Positions 44,523 through 57,774 of a stretch of DNA of 64,000 bases are shown here, one piece after another. The stretch covers positions 39,914,783-39,978,782 of the forward strand of contig CM061068.1 of NCBI GenBank assembly GCA_030762895.1, written 5' to 3'. How positions within the stretch are numbered: position 1 is the stretch's first letter; every line of letters begins with the position of its first letter. Under the pieces are notes generated by a model. That model saw only the letters and a list, made by a program, of their open reading frames with translations. It was not told where the DNA came from and ran no database searches. The stretch is from Sophora flavescens (Eukaryota; Streptophyta; Magnoliopsida; Fabales; Fabaceae). The position numbers and the translations under genes were made by a program.

Positions 44523-44699
44523 GAGAGCAATACTAATATTACACTCATATTAAACACATTCTTTTTAACACATCTTTTATTGCTGGGTGGATTTCATGTG
44601 GAACCATTTGTTTTGGTGGGTCTCGCATGAAATTCACCTAATAAATAATAGAGAGTGTGTTGAAAAAAAGTGTGATAAAGAATATGTTCTTAGCATTTT
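44523..44699. mobile_element. Mutator-type MITE, related to 28695-28840
   Basis: Shares GTGGGTCYCRYATGAAAYTCACC with the MITE at 28695. Ends are GAGAGCAATACTAA and CTTAGCATTTTT. Near-exact 9-bp repeats TGATATAGG (44514-44522) and TCATATAGG (44700-44708) flank it. Confidence 0.75.
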
Positions 44700-45206
44700 T
44701 CATATAGGTATAATAAATGTTATTTTTCAACTGGATTATGACATTTGTAACAATTCTTATACATATTATATTTTCGTTGATGAACTATTGCACATATGAC
44801 ATATCACAATACTATTGAAAAAAATAACCTAATGTACTTATTATAGATTACACATTTAGGTGGCGTTTGGTATAAGTTTTATAAAAATATTCTCATGAAT
44901 GTAGGCATGAGAATACAAGTTTCATATGTTTGTTACAAGTTCTAAAAAGTTATTCCCAGACATAGAAGATTCCCAGAAATAAAATTTGTGAATGATAGTT
45001 ATAAACTTGAGAAAACTCTATTCCCATATGTAAATATGAGAAAACTTTACTCCCAAAAATCACGAAAACCGATACCAAACGTCATGTAACTCTTCTACTC
45101 TTCTTCATATTATTATGCTTATATATTATTTTATTATATGAAAGACCTAGGTCTCTTTTGGTAATTTCGAGTTGCCAGCTAATAAGTTTAGAGTAACGCT
45201 ATTGCC

Positions 45207-45214
45207 TATATAAA
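45207..45214 (+). promoter_or_regulatory. Possible TATA box of the GASA gene
   Basis: TATATAAA at 45207-45214, about 120 bp before the ATG, with no closer candidate. Confidence 0.5.
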
Positions 45215-45335
45215 TGGTAGTATGTGAAGTGATATAGTCACCGACTCACTGGGCAGTGTTAGCTGATATTGAAGTTCAATACTACAAATAGTTTCTTATA
45301 TATCTATAGCCTTTGAGTGCTTTTCGCCTGCTGCA

Positions 45336-46042
45336 ATGGCATCACGCGTACTACTTGTTTTGGGGATGTTGCTGCTTGTGTGCCTTACTCAGGTACACTA
45401 ATTAATTAATTAAGGACTTTGCTCCCAGTCCTTTGCTAAGGTAGTTTATCCACTTGATGTTGAGAGTGATTTTCATTTTATCTTGTGTTTGTGTTTTGTC
45501 ATGCAGGTTTCATCTGATCTGAAGATAGAAAAGGAAGAAGATGAAGAACTGCGCCTTCCTGATGACCCGGTATGCATTGTAATTTCTTAATCATTATTTT
45601 TGAAGAATAATGTTGTAAACGGTTATTCTTTACCTTTATGATATGTATTATAATGCTCTTGATGGAATTTTTTCAGCTTATTGTGAAAGATGGGAACAGA
45701 AGGTTAATGCAAGAAATAGGTAAGCAGTAACCAAAAAAATTAAAATGATTAGTACTTATGGTTGGTTCTCTATCTTTCATTCTCATTATTGGATAATCAC
45801 ACTATACAAAAATGAAATAAAGAAATAAGTTTTGAATCTGATGTTTTCACTTTGCAGATTGTGGGGGACTATGCAAGTCGAGGTGCAGTGTACATTCAAG
45901 GCCCAACTTGTGCAATAGGGCATGTGGGACATGCTGTGTGAGGTGCAAGTGTGTCCCACCTGGTACCTCCGGCAATAGGGAACTCTGCGGGACTTGCTAT
46001 ACTGATATGACAACCCATGGCAACAAGACTAAATGCCCTTAG
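45336..46042 (+). CDS. GASA/snakin-type gibberellin-regulated peptide, 4 exons
   Basis: Exons 45336-45392, 45507-45569, 45677-45719 and 45858-46042 join in frame to 115 aa. The first exon encodes a secretion signal (MASRVLLVLGMLLLVCLTQ). An acidic, variable propeptide-like spacer follows (EKEEDEELRLPDD). The last exon holds the GASA domain with all 12 cysteines in the family spacing, including the CCVRCKCVPPGTSGNRE core and the final KCP. GASA peptides are secreted, disulphide-rich and act in growth, hormone response or defence. Which GASA subgroup this belongs to cannot be told. Flanking sequence is full of MITEs, which may affect its expression. Confidence 0.95.
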
Positions 46043-47258
46043 ATCCAAACAAGCCCATGGGCCATGGGCCCAGCTTGAATGGGCTCCCTTCCCCTTTCCC
46101 TCACCAAGCACCAATTGTTGTCTGTGTTGTTATGTACACCTTCGTATTTTAGGTTTACTAGTCGAGTGTGTTCTAGTCTGTTCCTTTTCGGTTTCGTATG
46201 GTTTGAGTCAACTGTGTATATAGACTTTGTTCTTGTTTTGCGTAAAATATATATGATGGGTTATACGTCCTTCCATCTGTTGTTATTTGTTATAGATCCT
46301 TTTTTTTCCACTGGATTTGTTATAGATCCTTCAAAGTTGGAAAACACCACACATATCATGTGCTATGCGCCTGCCAACAAATAGAAACATACCAAAAACA
46401 CCAATATTACTAAAAAATGATATCGACACATAACTAAAGTTACTAAACATATATTCACGTGGAGGTGCAGCAGCAGGCACCTACCTGACATGGAGAAATC
46501 TTTGTTGTTACATGATATTTTAATTATTAATTTTATACTAAGTTAACTTTCTTGTAACTAGATTAAATAGTTTTAATTTTTTTTTTTAACTAACCTAACT
46601 AATATTATGTATCAGCAAAATCGATATTTTATGATTTATGTTTACTTTTAAATTTTAAACAAATAATTATTAATTTTAGCTAAACAAAAGTTTCAATGTA
46701 AATAGAGGATCTCTTTTATACAGTTACACAGATTTGGACTAAGATGTGACTTGAGGTAGTTTATATGTATAATGATCTGCAAAGAAGTGCAAGAGAAATA
46801 AAGCAGGTGTTTGTAATGAAATACGATCTCTGTATGAACAGAATTTTAAAAGTAATTTAGACAAACAGTATGAAAAAAAATACCGATGGGTTTTTTAAGC
46901 ATGGGTTGTTAATTATTCTGATTTTGGTATCAGGAATTCAATATTCGTTTGATCTTATTATGAAGGGTTTTTCTTTGCACATATTTTAGTGGTGAAAGTA
47001 TAAAAGGTTAGGTATGAGAATCGGTGTTGATGTCATCAACTCAGTTTCGACTTGGGATGAACCGGAGATATTGACTCGTGGTCGAACCAGATGTTGATGT
47101 CATCACACGGGAAAGCTGATGTAAGCACGTGAAAGTGAAAATTTCCAAACAAAAATCGCTCATGATGTCACTCGCTGCACTCAAATACTAGTGGAAATGA
47201 TAGCAAGCAAGGAGCTGCACCACTAGACCAATGTGTCTAATTGTTATTCATTCACAAG
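46043..47258. other. 3' flank of GASA gene, no gene seen
   Basis: The GASA 3' untranslated region probably runs to about 46350. The rest is A+T-rich, with short frames at 46079-46384 that have no recognisable domain. Confidence 0.45.
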
Positions 47259-47259
47259 C

Positions 47260-47263
<4 letters not shown>

Positions 47264-47329
<66 letters not shown>
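47264..47329. repeat. (TA)n followed by (TTAG)n microsatellite
   Basis: An uninterrupted TA run to 47308, directly followed by five GTTA/TTAG units. Confidence 0.95.
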
Positions 47330-47542
47330 CAGGTAAAATTTATATATTTAATATATATCGGTTCAAATCAAGTCAATCAGTGACCCCCGGTTGAATCAAT
47401 GACCCGTTAACTCAATGTTCCGACCGAGTCGATCACCGGTTCGGTTTTAATAACGTTGGGATAAAATACACACGTTCCTATATAAATTTACTCTTTTTAA
47501 ATTCTTAACCTTGCACATGATAGAAAAACCTTATATTGAAAG

Positions 47543-47715
47543 CAATAATGATATTTAGACACAAATTTTGACACCATGCATAGACATCGTATAACTGATG
47601 GATTGTTTTGGGAGTGATGAAATGCATGATGAGAGAGAAAAAATAATAAATAAGTGTTTGAGAGTATTTTATATGGTGTTGGACACCATTTTTATGCCCA
47701 AATATCATTACTCAT
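47543..47715. mobile_element. MITE with GACAC subterminal motifs, copy 1
   Basis: Ends read AATAATGATATTTAGACAC and GGACACC...CAAATATCATTACTC, inverted repeats of each other. TTGAAAG is repeated on both flanks (47536-47542 and 47716-47722). Related to 50006-50188. Confidence 0.65.
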
Positions 47716-48229
47716 TTGAAAGACCAATCTTTTATCTATTGGGTGAAATGATATTTGAAAATAAAAAGGAAAAAAAGCCATCAAGTGGAAGGATACACTG
47801 AAAAAAAGGTTGGCATATACGTTTGTTTATTTTAGTAACTATGACATAGGTACAAAGTATATATCATCATTAATAGTGAAGGAAACCTGTTGGACACACA
47901 ATATGAATTGTATTCTAAAATGTTTCAATTTTATAGTAACATTTTTATGTTGCAAGTTAATTTATAATTTATGTTATGTTGCACAAAAAAAAAAAAATGT
48001 TACATTCCTTTTATTCATCCACTTTTTTACATTCCTTTCATGTACTGTATTACAGTTTCTTCCTCTCACATTCTACTCTATCAAAATTAGTTTCTCTGTA
48101 TTACAATTTTTCTCTATCACATTCTAAGTTGCAGAGACATAACACACGCACGTGAGGTAATATGCAGCATTGGCCATTCCCAACCAGTGTTTTGTTTGTT
48201 GGAAGTGTTTTGTTCCCTAATCATTTCAT

Positions 48230-48515
48230 ATATTAAACCTTTTTTTAACTAATATCTTTTTTATTTCTGAAAATATGGATACTTTGGCTTTTGTCCCTGC
48301 ATTTTTTATTTTTTTTTAATTCGGTCTTTTTAACCTTTTAAATTTTGTAATTGGTATTTGTCGTCAAATATGATCGTTAACTGCTGATGACATGGACCAA
48401 TTGCAAAATTAAAAGGACTAATTAAATGCAAAGAAAAAAAAACACGCAGGGACTAAAACCAAAATTATCCATATTTTTAGGGATAAAAAATTCGTTAAGG
48501 CTTAAAAAAAATTGG
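48230..48515. mobile_element. Foldback element with GGGACTAAAACC-type arms
   Basis: Left arm (AAAATATGGATACTTTGGCTTTTGTCCCTGC) and right arm (GCAGGGACTAAAACCAAAATTATCCATATTTT) are inverted repeats that extend outward through CCTT...TTAAC. This is a very common non-coding plant foldback type. The exact ends are not fixed. Confidence 0.6.
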
Positions 48516-50005
48516 GGAAGACCATGAATTTCCCCTATGGGGCGGTGGTGAGCGTGGACTCTATTTTGTTATTTCCGGACTTTTTTGAATTGTGGGTCCA
48601 TATCACACCGGCCCAGCACACAGTATGACGTCCATGGGCCTCCCCTTTACTATTGTCCCACCGACCGGGTAACTTATCTCTGTTTTTTTCCCCTGTAACA
48701 ACAACATAATCATATGTGAATGATAGTTTAAAAAAACAGAACATAATCACAGAAGCGATGAATCGTTGAATGTTTAAAATTCAAGTGGACTCAAAGGAAT
48801 TATTTACAGCAAGTCAAAAGTTAAGATAGTTTCAAGTTAACCTAAAAAAGTAATTATATCGTTATCACATTTTTTTTGGTTTCTCAGTATATCTCACAGT
48901 GCAACTGTATATACTAATCATTCTAAGTTTTGGACGACATTGAATGACCAACCCCTTCTAATCAGTTTTTCTTTATACGCAAGAGTTTGGATCAAATCTC
49001 TGACCATTTACTTAAATCAGACTCCATATATCTATTATTTAGACTGAGGTAAGGAGGAGGTGGCCGAGGGGGAAATAATAGTAAAATAAAAATAAACTCT
49101 TACTCCTTCTTAGATGGTTTTAGTGAGAGAGCGAGAGCGACGGATCTAAAAAATTATTGAGTTTTATTTTAATATATTATTGTAAAGTTTATGATATCAT
49201 ACCATAAACTTTATTATATGTTGATTACATAGTCATACGAATTTTTTCTAGTAAATTATATGATATTAAGCTTCGACCAGTACTCATGAAAAATGATAAC
49301 TTTAAATACTTCAAGCGACAATTAATCTCACGCAAAAAAAAGTAATTAATTCACATAAAGAAAACTATTGGACAAAAAATCATTTTTCATTTCCAAATTC
49401 ATCATAAAAGATTGCTGCAAGGCCTAGTAGCAAACTAAAATGTTAAACTTATTCTAACCAGCAGTTGGAGCAAAGGTGAAGAGCGGGAAGCACAAATGCA
49501 ATAAAAATGAAGAAGACACTAAACAGCTTATGCTTGAAGGCAACAAATTGAAGGGGTCAATTCTTCAATAGACTCAACAAAACCATGCAGGGGATGCCAG
49601 ATAGAGAGACTATTGGTTACTACGTAATATCATTCAATAATATTACACGAGTCATGTTAGTCATGTTAATTATTTAGCGCATTGATGCTTCCATACTCAA
49701 TGTTTGGTTTAATTTGGTTTGCATGAGGGTGGATGAGAGTGCACGTGTCTTGTTGAATCAATAATGTCCCATCGCTACTCACTAGCCAATTCCATGTCGC
49801 AATTTGTCGTGTAAATAAACATCCATTGAACTTGTGGTCTCTGCCTCTCTGGGTATCTAATTATTGATTAGAAGAACGGTTAGGCAGTTGAGAATTCATA
49901 TTTACATTAAGTTAAGTGCAATAGACATACGAAAAGTCAATTATATATTCATTGAAAATGAAGAATATCACTTTTTCATATATTAAATGCATCATTTTTT
50001 ATGAA
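48516..50005. other. Intergenic, no gene seen
   Basis: A+T-rich sequence with no supported coding region. Segment 48535-48690 is comparatively G+C-rich but has no recognisable feature. Confidence 0.45.
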
Positions 50006-50188
50006 GAGTAAATATATTTGGACACACAATTTGGACATCTTATATAGACACGGTAGAGTTTATAACTGTTTTGAGAGTGATAAAATACATGATGGTAGAG
50101 AATAAAACAATAAATAAGTAGGAATGAATACTTTTATATAATACATATTGGACACAAATTGTGTCCAAATATCTATGAAAACTTACTC
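50006..50188. mobile_element. MITE with GACAC subterminal motifs, copy 2
   Basis: Begins GAGTAAATATATTTGGACAC and ends GTGTCCAAATATCTATGAAAACTTACTC, inverted repeats. Same family as 47543-47715. A single similar end (GAGTAATTATATTTGGACAC) also lies at 57026-57047. Confidence 0.7.
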
Positions 50189-51170
50189 TTAAACATTTAG
50201 TCAATGGATTTTTTAATTTTTTTATAAGTTAATTAAGGGATTGTTTTTGGTTTTCTAGAAATGCTAATTTGGAAATCCTAAATTCTAAAGTTTGATATGT
50301 TTTTTGAAAATAAATTTCTAGGAAATCAACATTTCTAGCAATATTTTTTGGGTCGCATGATCAGATAACCGAATTTAGTGACTGATATTCGGTCGCTATT
50401 CATGATTTTTTTTTCCTTTAACTTAAGCCATTGATTTTTAGTGACACCACTAATTTTTAATTTCTTATACAAACAGAGTACATCAATATTTTTTTTTTGG
50501 ATAAATAGAATACATAAATATAATAATGTGCTAACGATCCAAAACACCACAGTCAATATGGTCAAGAAAACACATAGATCAATTAATGCAAGTTTAATAA
50601 TGTTTATAAAAAAAAAGTTTAATAATGTACTAACCCATCAAAACATCATAGTCAATAAGTACTAATGATCCAAAACACATAGATAAATTATTGGACATAT
50701 GAAAACATCAAAACTAATTCAGTTCATCAATCTTCCAATGAGATGAACATGTAGAAGCGAGAACCACCAAGGTACTTAAATATTGCCAATGCACCAGTGG
50801 ACAACAAATACAACTCCCTGATACTCTGTGTCTGTTGCAAAATATGGGCATCCTCATGTATTACTATCATCCCATTGAACAGATTACAACATTTGTCTTC
50901 AATAGTCACTGCACGTGGTATTCCTTTCCCCAACGACGATAGAATGATCGGGGAATTGAAATTAAATCCTGCAAATACACACAAACAATTTAGTAATGAT
51001 TAGTTTATGCCTTAATCATCATTACGTGGTTTCGATCGTTATTCTTAACTCGGTGAGATACTGTACCTGGCCTAAATGGATGGTTGTCTCAAAACATTTA
51101 GTCGGATCCATTTTCTGATAAAACGATAAGGAAAACAAGTCATATATCTAAACTTCATCAAGTGATAATA

Positions 51171-54100
51171 CACTACCAGAAAACATGATATCACCTACGG
51201 ACTTCGTATCCGTCGTTAGTTTGTGCGTTTCCGACGGATTTAACCGTTGGTAAGTTAGCATACCAAAAGTTGCAGAAATTACCGATGGAAAGCCCGGCTT
51301 TATCCGTCGGAAGGGATGGCGGGAATGGCAAATTGTTGGCGGGAGAGTGTACTGACAGAATGGTCCGTCGGTAATTCTGAAATATAGGTACCGACAGGTT
51401 ATAACGTCTGTAATCTTTTTTTGAATTTCAGACGGAAAAAGCCGTCGGCAACCTTTTAAATAACCTGGCCGTAACCCTTCTTCCCCCTCACTTTTCCCTC
51501 TCTGCTTTCTCTCTCTGCCCTCTCTGCTTCCCTCACTGCACCACCATCGCCGCCACCGAACACCACCGTCGTCGCCTCCGTTCGTGACTCGTGAACACCG
51601 CCACTGCCTCCACCCCTTTCTCCTCTCATTTCCTCCTCTCCTTTTCTCTTCTCCTCTCTCTCCGGTTCCGTCTCAGCTGCGTCAACCACCGCAGAAACAA
51701 CCACGAACCACCACCTTCAATCACCACTCGAAACCCACCTTCTCCTTCTCCTCCCCCCTATTCCCACCAGCAACCCACATTCCCTTGGAAAACCACCACC
51801 ACCGCCATTGAAACTACCACCACCACCATATTCACCACCACCGGAACCACCACCACACTGTTTAGGTATCCTCCTAATTTTGTTCCTATTTAATTTTATT
51901 CCTATTTATTTTAAAAAAATTGAGTTTATTGATTAATTATAATTAATGTTGATTAAGGTTATTTTTTTGTGTTTTGTTGGCTTTGTGATGTCTGAAATTT
52001 GGTGAATCTAATTTATTTTGTTGTTGTTGTGCTCTTTGTTTTAAGGTCTACCAGAGGGTGAGACTAGCCACCGTTAGAGGTACAGGGACTTTTCTATTTT
52101 GGGATATTAATTATAACTGTTCAATGCATGCTAAAGAAATTGTATAAATTTGATTTGTCTAATTTGTTGTAGTATATATCTGTTTAATTTGTATGGGTGT
52201 ATTTTTTTTTATATATATATTTGTCCAGTTGTAATAAAATTGTGTTTATTAATTTTAAATTTAGTAAGCTGTTGTTTTTGCTAATTACATAAATTAATTA
52301 ATGAATATATACTTAATTAATGAATGTAGATTAATTAATTAATTTACTCTAATATAAAATCATAAGGACAAGTACTGTTGATAGGATAAGACCTAGCTAG
52401 GATTAGTAAGCCGGTAAAATCGTTTTCCTCCCACAATTACTTGCAGCAGTAGTGATGAAGCTAGCTGATTCGACGTAGCGATGGTGATCCATTATAAGCG
52501 TGATCGGGACTATTTGTACGTAAATAATGGAGTGATTAAATAATACTTAAGAAGTTAATTAGATCAGATTCGGCAGTAATGAGCAAGTTTCGCAGTAGCT
52601 CATAGTGATCAGTTAAGCGTGATCGGGATCTTTGTACGTAGTTATTGCTGAATTGATCAATAAAATAGTTACATAATAATGAGTAATTAGTTATTTGTTA
52701 CGTAATAATTGATATTAGTGAAGAATTTAATTATTAAAATCATTAATTTAAAATAAAGTAATTAATTATTATTTTAAAATATCATATTTGAATAAATCAG
52801 TCTTATGGGAAGAAAGACTAATTATTATTTAAGTAATTAACATCATAGGATTTTAAATAGTAAAGTAACGTAATAAGTGGGAAGAATTAAAAAAATATTT
52901 TTTTTTTAAAATTGTTAGTAACGATTATTGCAAACAATTAACTAATATACTAACAATAGATTTTAAAACTTGATATATAAAAAGTCAAGTAAACCAACAT
53001 AAGTAATTAACTAATTCAATAAAATGTTTTGTTAATTAAAATTAATTTAAAACATAAATGATTTAATAAAACATTAGTTACTAATCAATAAAATGGTTGC
53101 TTAATGATGTTTTTGATTGTTTGCTAATAATGTCAAACTTTATGCAAATTATTTCTGTTAATTAAAGTTTTCTTTTTTTTTTTTTGTTAGAATACAATTA
53201 TTATATGTAATTGAGAAAAACCGTAGTTTCTCGTTCAAGGTTCAATATTATTGAGCATGTGTACTCATGGTCATGGTATCACTCGTTTTATTGAATATAA
53301 AATTGTCCAATTAGGACAGTTTGAGAAGAAATTTTTTCTCCACTGATATACTAGTTACTCGATGATTCTCATTTGTGAAATAGTTGATTAAATTTCGGAT
53401 CGAAGCATTTCCTTTTGTTATCCGGGTCCATACTTGATTGTGGTATTTCACCGCGGTCAAGTCGTGTACTTGGAGACCAATGGGAGATGCTGCCGAAATT
53501 TCGTCAGCTATAAGACATGAGAAGTGATGAGTAACTAGTATAATACAGTGGTGAAAAAGTTTTTCCTCGAATGGGATAGGGTTACACCTTTTAAGGAAAA
53601 GGAGCGATTCGGGGTTATAGTATCATGTTTAAAAATACGTCAATTTATCTGAAAATGCAGAAGGATGAAATATTATCCCTTGAACCGTAGTTGGGTGTAT
53701 GATAGGAACAAGTCTGGGAGACGACTTCTAAAACAATCATTTGTAGCCGGAGTCGAGGAGTTTATATCAAAAGCAAAGCAACATTGTGATTATGCCGAAG
53801 AAGGGGGGATTAGATGTCTGTGCACAAAGTGCAATTGTATGACGGTTTTGAGTGGTGATGACGTGAAGTTACACCTATACCGACGAGGGTTCAAGCCTAA
53901 TTATTGGATATGGACTGATCATGGTGTGGAGTTGCCGGATATTGATTTGAATGAAGTCAGTGGTGACGATCTTGACATGGGTGCATCAGGCAGTGGCTAC
54001 CACGATGACTATGTCGAACAACTCCAGTCAATGCATATGATGGTCGATGATTGCCTTGGGCAACATGGGAATTTTGAGGCGGATGAGTCCGATGACATGA

Positions 54101-54530
54101 AAGAGCCTCCTAATGAATCGGCGCAGAGATTCTACCATCTATTGTTAGAGACAAATAAGCCATTGTTTGAAGGGGTGTCAGATTCAAAATTATCAATTTG
54201 TGTTAGACTTCTAGCTTGCAAGTCCAATTGGAATGTCCCAGAGCAGAGTTTGGAGTTCTTTTGTAAAATGTTTCAAGATGTGACACCCTTCAAAGAGTTG
54301 TTGCCAAAAAGTTGTTATGATGCGAAACGGTTGGTGTCGAAACTAGGCTTGGGGACTAAAAGGATTGATTGTTGTCCAAATGAGTGCATGCTAGATTATG
54401 ATAGTCAATCTAACCCTATACTTAATCCTTCATTATCTAAGAGACTCACTTTGTTAGCTTCAAGAAGAGACTTTCTTAAGCTCATATTTTTTAACCTTAA
54501 TTTATAGAATATAGTGCCCAAAGGGAAGGA
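51171..54530 (+). mobile_element. CACTA family B element, right end lost
   Basis: Starts CACTACCAGAAAAC with subterminal CCGACGG/CCGTCGG motifs at 51195-51450, the typical plant CACTA end. It contains a truncated TNP2-like transposase. No matching right end (TTTTCTGGTAGTG) was found, so the element is truncated. It sits within CACTA family A copy 1, at a point that is uninterrupted in copy 2. Confidence 0.75.
53665..54507 (+). pseudogene. CACTA TNP2-like transposase, N-terminal fragment
   Basis: Open frame of 280 aa. Residues about 5-75 match the plant transposase-associated domain (SWVYDRNKSG, FVAGVEEFISKAKQ, CLCTKCNC, LHLYRRGFKPNYWIWTDHG). Residues about 150-255 match the beginning of the TNP2 transposase region (FYHLLLETNKPLFEGVSDSKLS, CKMFQDVTPF, LPKSCYDAKRLVSKLGLGTKRIDCCPNECMLDY). 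The frame then leaves the family and stops. The catalytic region is missing. Upstream exons are not recognisable. Confidence 0.85.
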
Positions 54531-56229
54531 AAAAAAAGGGTGAAAAGTCTATTAACTATTATTACGCATATGGACTTTATTTGAACAGTTTATCTGGGCA
54601 ATAAAGTAACTTCAATATGGGGGCAAAGTGATAGAGTACCCAACACTTGAGGCACAAAAAATAAGTTGGCATAGGCAAAACAGAACTACACACAGCAACA
54701 GACCACAAAATATGAATCTAAAGCAAACAGTTATATGAATCTAAAGCAAACAATTAGAGTATAATTAACAAAAATTTCCAACATCAAATAGTTGTGCCCC
54801 TCTGACGGGTCATAATGTGTGAGAAATGAATAAAAATATTTAATACACTGTTGCCTAGCTACTATTATATGGCCGTTTTTTATGTATGTATGATTTGTAA
54901 TTAGATGTCAAGATGTTTGAAAGTTAGATTCAAAATAGTTTCTTAATTCGCCAGCAAAACATATACATGTTGATAACGGTCAAAATTTCTTAAAAGTTTT
55001 AGGGGTACTATCTTTTATTGAGGAGTAAAGGCGGCCCAGTTCTTGCACCTTATATTATTTATATATAGGGAAAAACATTCTTTTTTTTTCTACGGTAAAA
55101 GAAGAAAATTCTTTAAAATGAGTCTGACAGTAAATCAAAAGCCAAGATTACAGAAATACAACTTGGAGTTTGCTCAATCCAGATATGATCATAATTGTGA
55201 AGGGCAAAAAAACATTCTTTAATAATTATTGAAAGTTGATATTTAATGATGAAAAAAACACTTTTTTTTATATAAAAAAACATGTATTAGATTAAGTACA
55301 AGGGGTACCCCAAACTCGTTTACAAACAAAGAGTCAATACCACAAAAATAATAGGCACAACCAAAGATATTACATCAACCTAAAGCATAGAAGAGCTAAC
55401 AAGTTGAACAATGGCTAAAGTTCCCCCCACTTAACAGCCAAATTCTTCACCCAAATCATGTCCCCTAAACCAAAAATAAGTGCTACAGGGAAATAGCAAT
55501 AGCAAAAAATAGCCGAAGAAACACGCAAGACAACGGCTTCCTCCCATAAAAAGCAACAGAGACACAAAGCAAAACCACTCCACATTGAATTATAATGCTA
55601 ATGTATTTGTTCCTATTGCAAGACAATTTGTGAAGTAGTTGACTATCTTTAGGGAAGACATTCCCATTAGTATTTTCTGCACTCTTAGGTAGAACTAATA
55701 TTCATCATGTGAAAGACAGCTATGTTTCCAGACACAACTCACAAGGTTCAACAATCTTTGACATATAAATTAAGAAAGCTAACCTGAACCCAACTTGAAC
55801 CTAAACTAATCTGAACCTAAACTAACCTCAACCTAATCTGAGTTTGGAAATGTCAGGAATTAAGCAAGATTCATCATAAACTAACCTAAACCTAAGCTAT
55901 TCAAGTTATGAAGAGAAATAAATACCCGAGATGAGTAAGAATTGAGAGAGGAGCTTGTTGGGGGTGGTGGCCACACGACTACAGAGGTGGTGGTGGCCAG
56001 AGGAGGATGAGAGAGAACCTTAGAAATAGATAGAGAGGGAGAAACAAAGTGAGACAGAGAGAGATACGAGAGAAACAGAGAGAGAGAGAGAGACGGAGTA
56101 GAGGAGAGCTTACCTGAGGAGAGGGGATGACAGTGGTGGCCGGAGCGCGCACGAGGAAGAGAGAAACGGTGAGAGAGAGATAGAGAATTTCGAGCAAAAG
56201 TGAGGAAGAAAGGGGGTTCTGCCGGATTT
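54531..56229. other. Region without recognised gene
   Basis: A+T-rich. Segment 55258-55570 (minus strand) resembles the A+T-poor 3' tail of a LINE (GTTTGGGGTACCCCTTGTACTTAATC), a weak match. Segment 55785-55890 has AACCTAAACTAAYCTG-like short repeats. Segment 55955-56225 is purine-rich (GAGAGAGA). Confidence 0.4.
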
Positions 56230-57207
56230 AAGGATTTTACTTTTAGTGACCGAATTAATCGGTCGCTATTTCAGTCGCAGAACTTAAAATTTGAAATCGG
56301 TCTCAAAAAGGCTCCACCAAGTTTTTTAGCGCTCTTTGGCGACCGATATACATTTCGGTCACTAAGTAATTAAAATTTTCCTATTGGCTAAACATCGGTC
56401 GCCAATTTGGTCGCAAAATAGTCAATAGAATTGTGACTTTCAAAATTCTTTATATAGCGACCGAATTAGCGACCGAAATCGTCGCTACCACACAATTTGG
56501 TCACTAATTCGGTTGCTGATTATATTATAACCAACTTTCTCAAAGATTCTATTATCCGTCGCTAATAGCAACTATTATTTTCGGTCGCTATTGGACCTTT
56601 TTTTGTAGTGTTTTAATTTTAAGGAAATTAATGATATATCGGTAGTATAGGGCTCGTACTTTGTTAACAAACTTATTACCAATTATCTTATGTATGATCA
56701 TTTTTAAGGTAATTATGATAAAAAAAAACAAATATTTTCAATGATGTATCAAATTATAATCGACTGGACTAATTAGGGTGAGTATAAAAAAAAAATTATA
56801 ATCGACTGACAGTATAAGAAATCTTTATATTCTGACATTACATACCAATTAAGTCCTTTTTACTATAATATCACTTATGTTATTTTTATTAAATTTTACA
56901 TTAGTATTCGTTTATTAATAATTTAATAACTATTAACATTTTTAACCAGACAAAGTGCACAATATAAAGATCATAGATTTATCCTGCTTTTCTCCGATAA
57001 ACTTAATAAAACTGACTTATTTATAGAAGAGTAATTATATTTGGACACAGAAAATAATATTTTTTCAGCTTTTCTAACCACCACGTAATATTCTATTATA
57101 TCTTCGTGAATACTGTGATACACGTGGTGTATTGTTTTTTATTGACTGTTTTCTATTTTGAGGGGTAAAAAGTGCCATATTGAGTGGTATATTGTTGTTA
57201 GAGTATG

Positions 57208-57724
57208 AGTCCGTTTGATTTATCAAATCCGCTAGTGCAGAGCGGATAATTTATAGCAGATGGAAAATTAGTCCTATTTGATAACCGTTTTTAAAATTAG
57301 CGTATAACATTTTTTCATTAGCGTATAGCGTTTTTTCCGGACGCTGCTTGAAGTAGCGTTTGAGCTTATAACGTATAATTGATCATTTTTTCTTCTATTT
57401 TTATCCCTACTATCTTAATTAAATTTATCACTTATTTTTAATTAAAAAAATAAAATACCAATCATTTAACATAGTATACAAATAAGAAATAATTTCACTA
57501 TTTATATTTATATTTAAGATAAAAATAGAAGATATATTTTTTATCTATAAAAAATAAAATTATATAAAAATCATATCAATATATACTTTTATTTTTACCA
57601 TTCCATTTTATTTATTAAAATAATTAAAACTAAATTAGCATTAAAATTAAAATTTAATATTTTATTTTTTAAATGATAAATAATTTAAAATGAAAGTGTT
57701 AAAAGTGATAATTATTTCAAAAGA

Positions 57725-57774
<50 letters not shown>

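Larger units (their letters stand above)
50345..56610. mobile_element. CACTA family A, copy 1, rearranged and interrupted
   Basis: The right end at 56610 is CCTTTTTTTGTAGTG, the CACTA terminus, preceded by many GCGACCGAAAT/ATTCGGTCGCTA subterminal repeats (56235-56600). The left part (50345-51170) is closely similar to 58384-59190 of copy 2, including its TCATCAATCTTCCAA and GATGAACATGTAGAAGC segments, but the outer left terminus is missing. CACTA family B is inserted at 51171. The middle (54530-56200) shows no gene. Confidence 0.7.

Noticed and set aside
51456..51893. Pro/Thr-rich and Glu/Arg-rich frames on both strands
   Set aside because: CACCAC/CTCTCC-rich leader of the CACTA element; frames are mirror images of a simple-sequence stretch.
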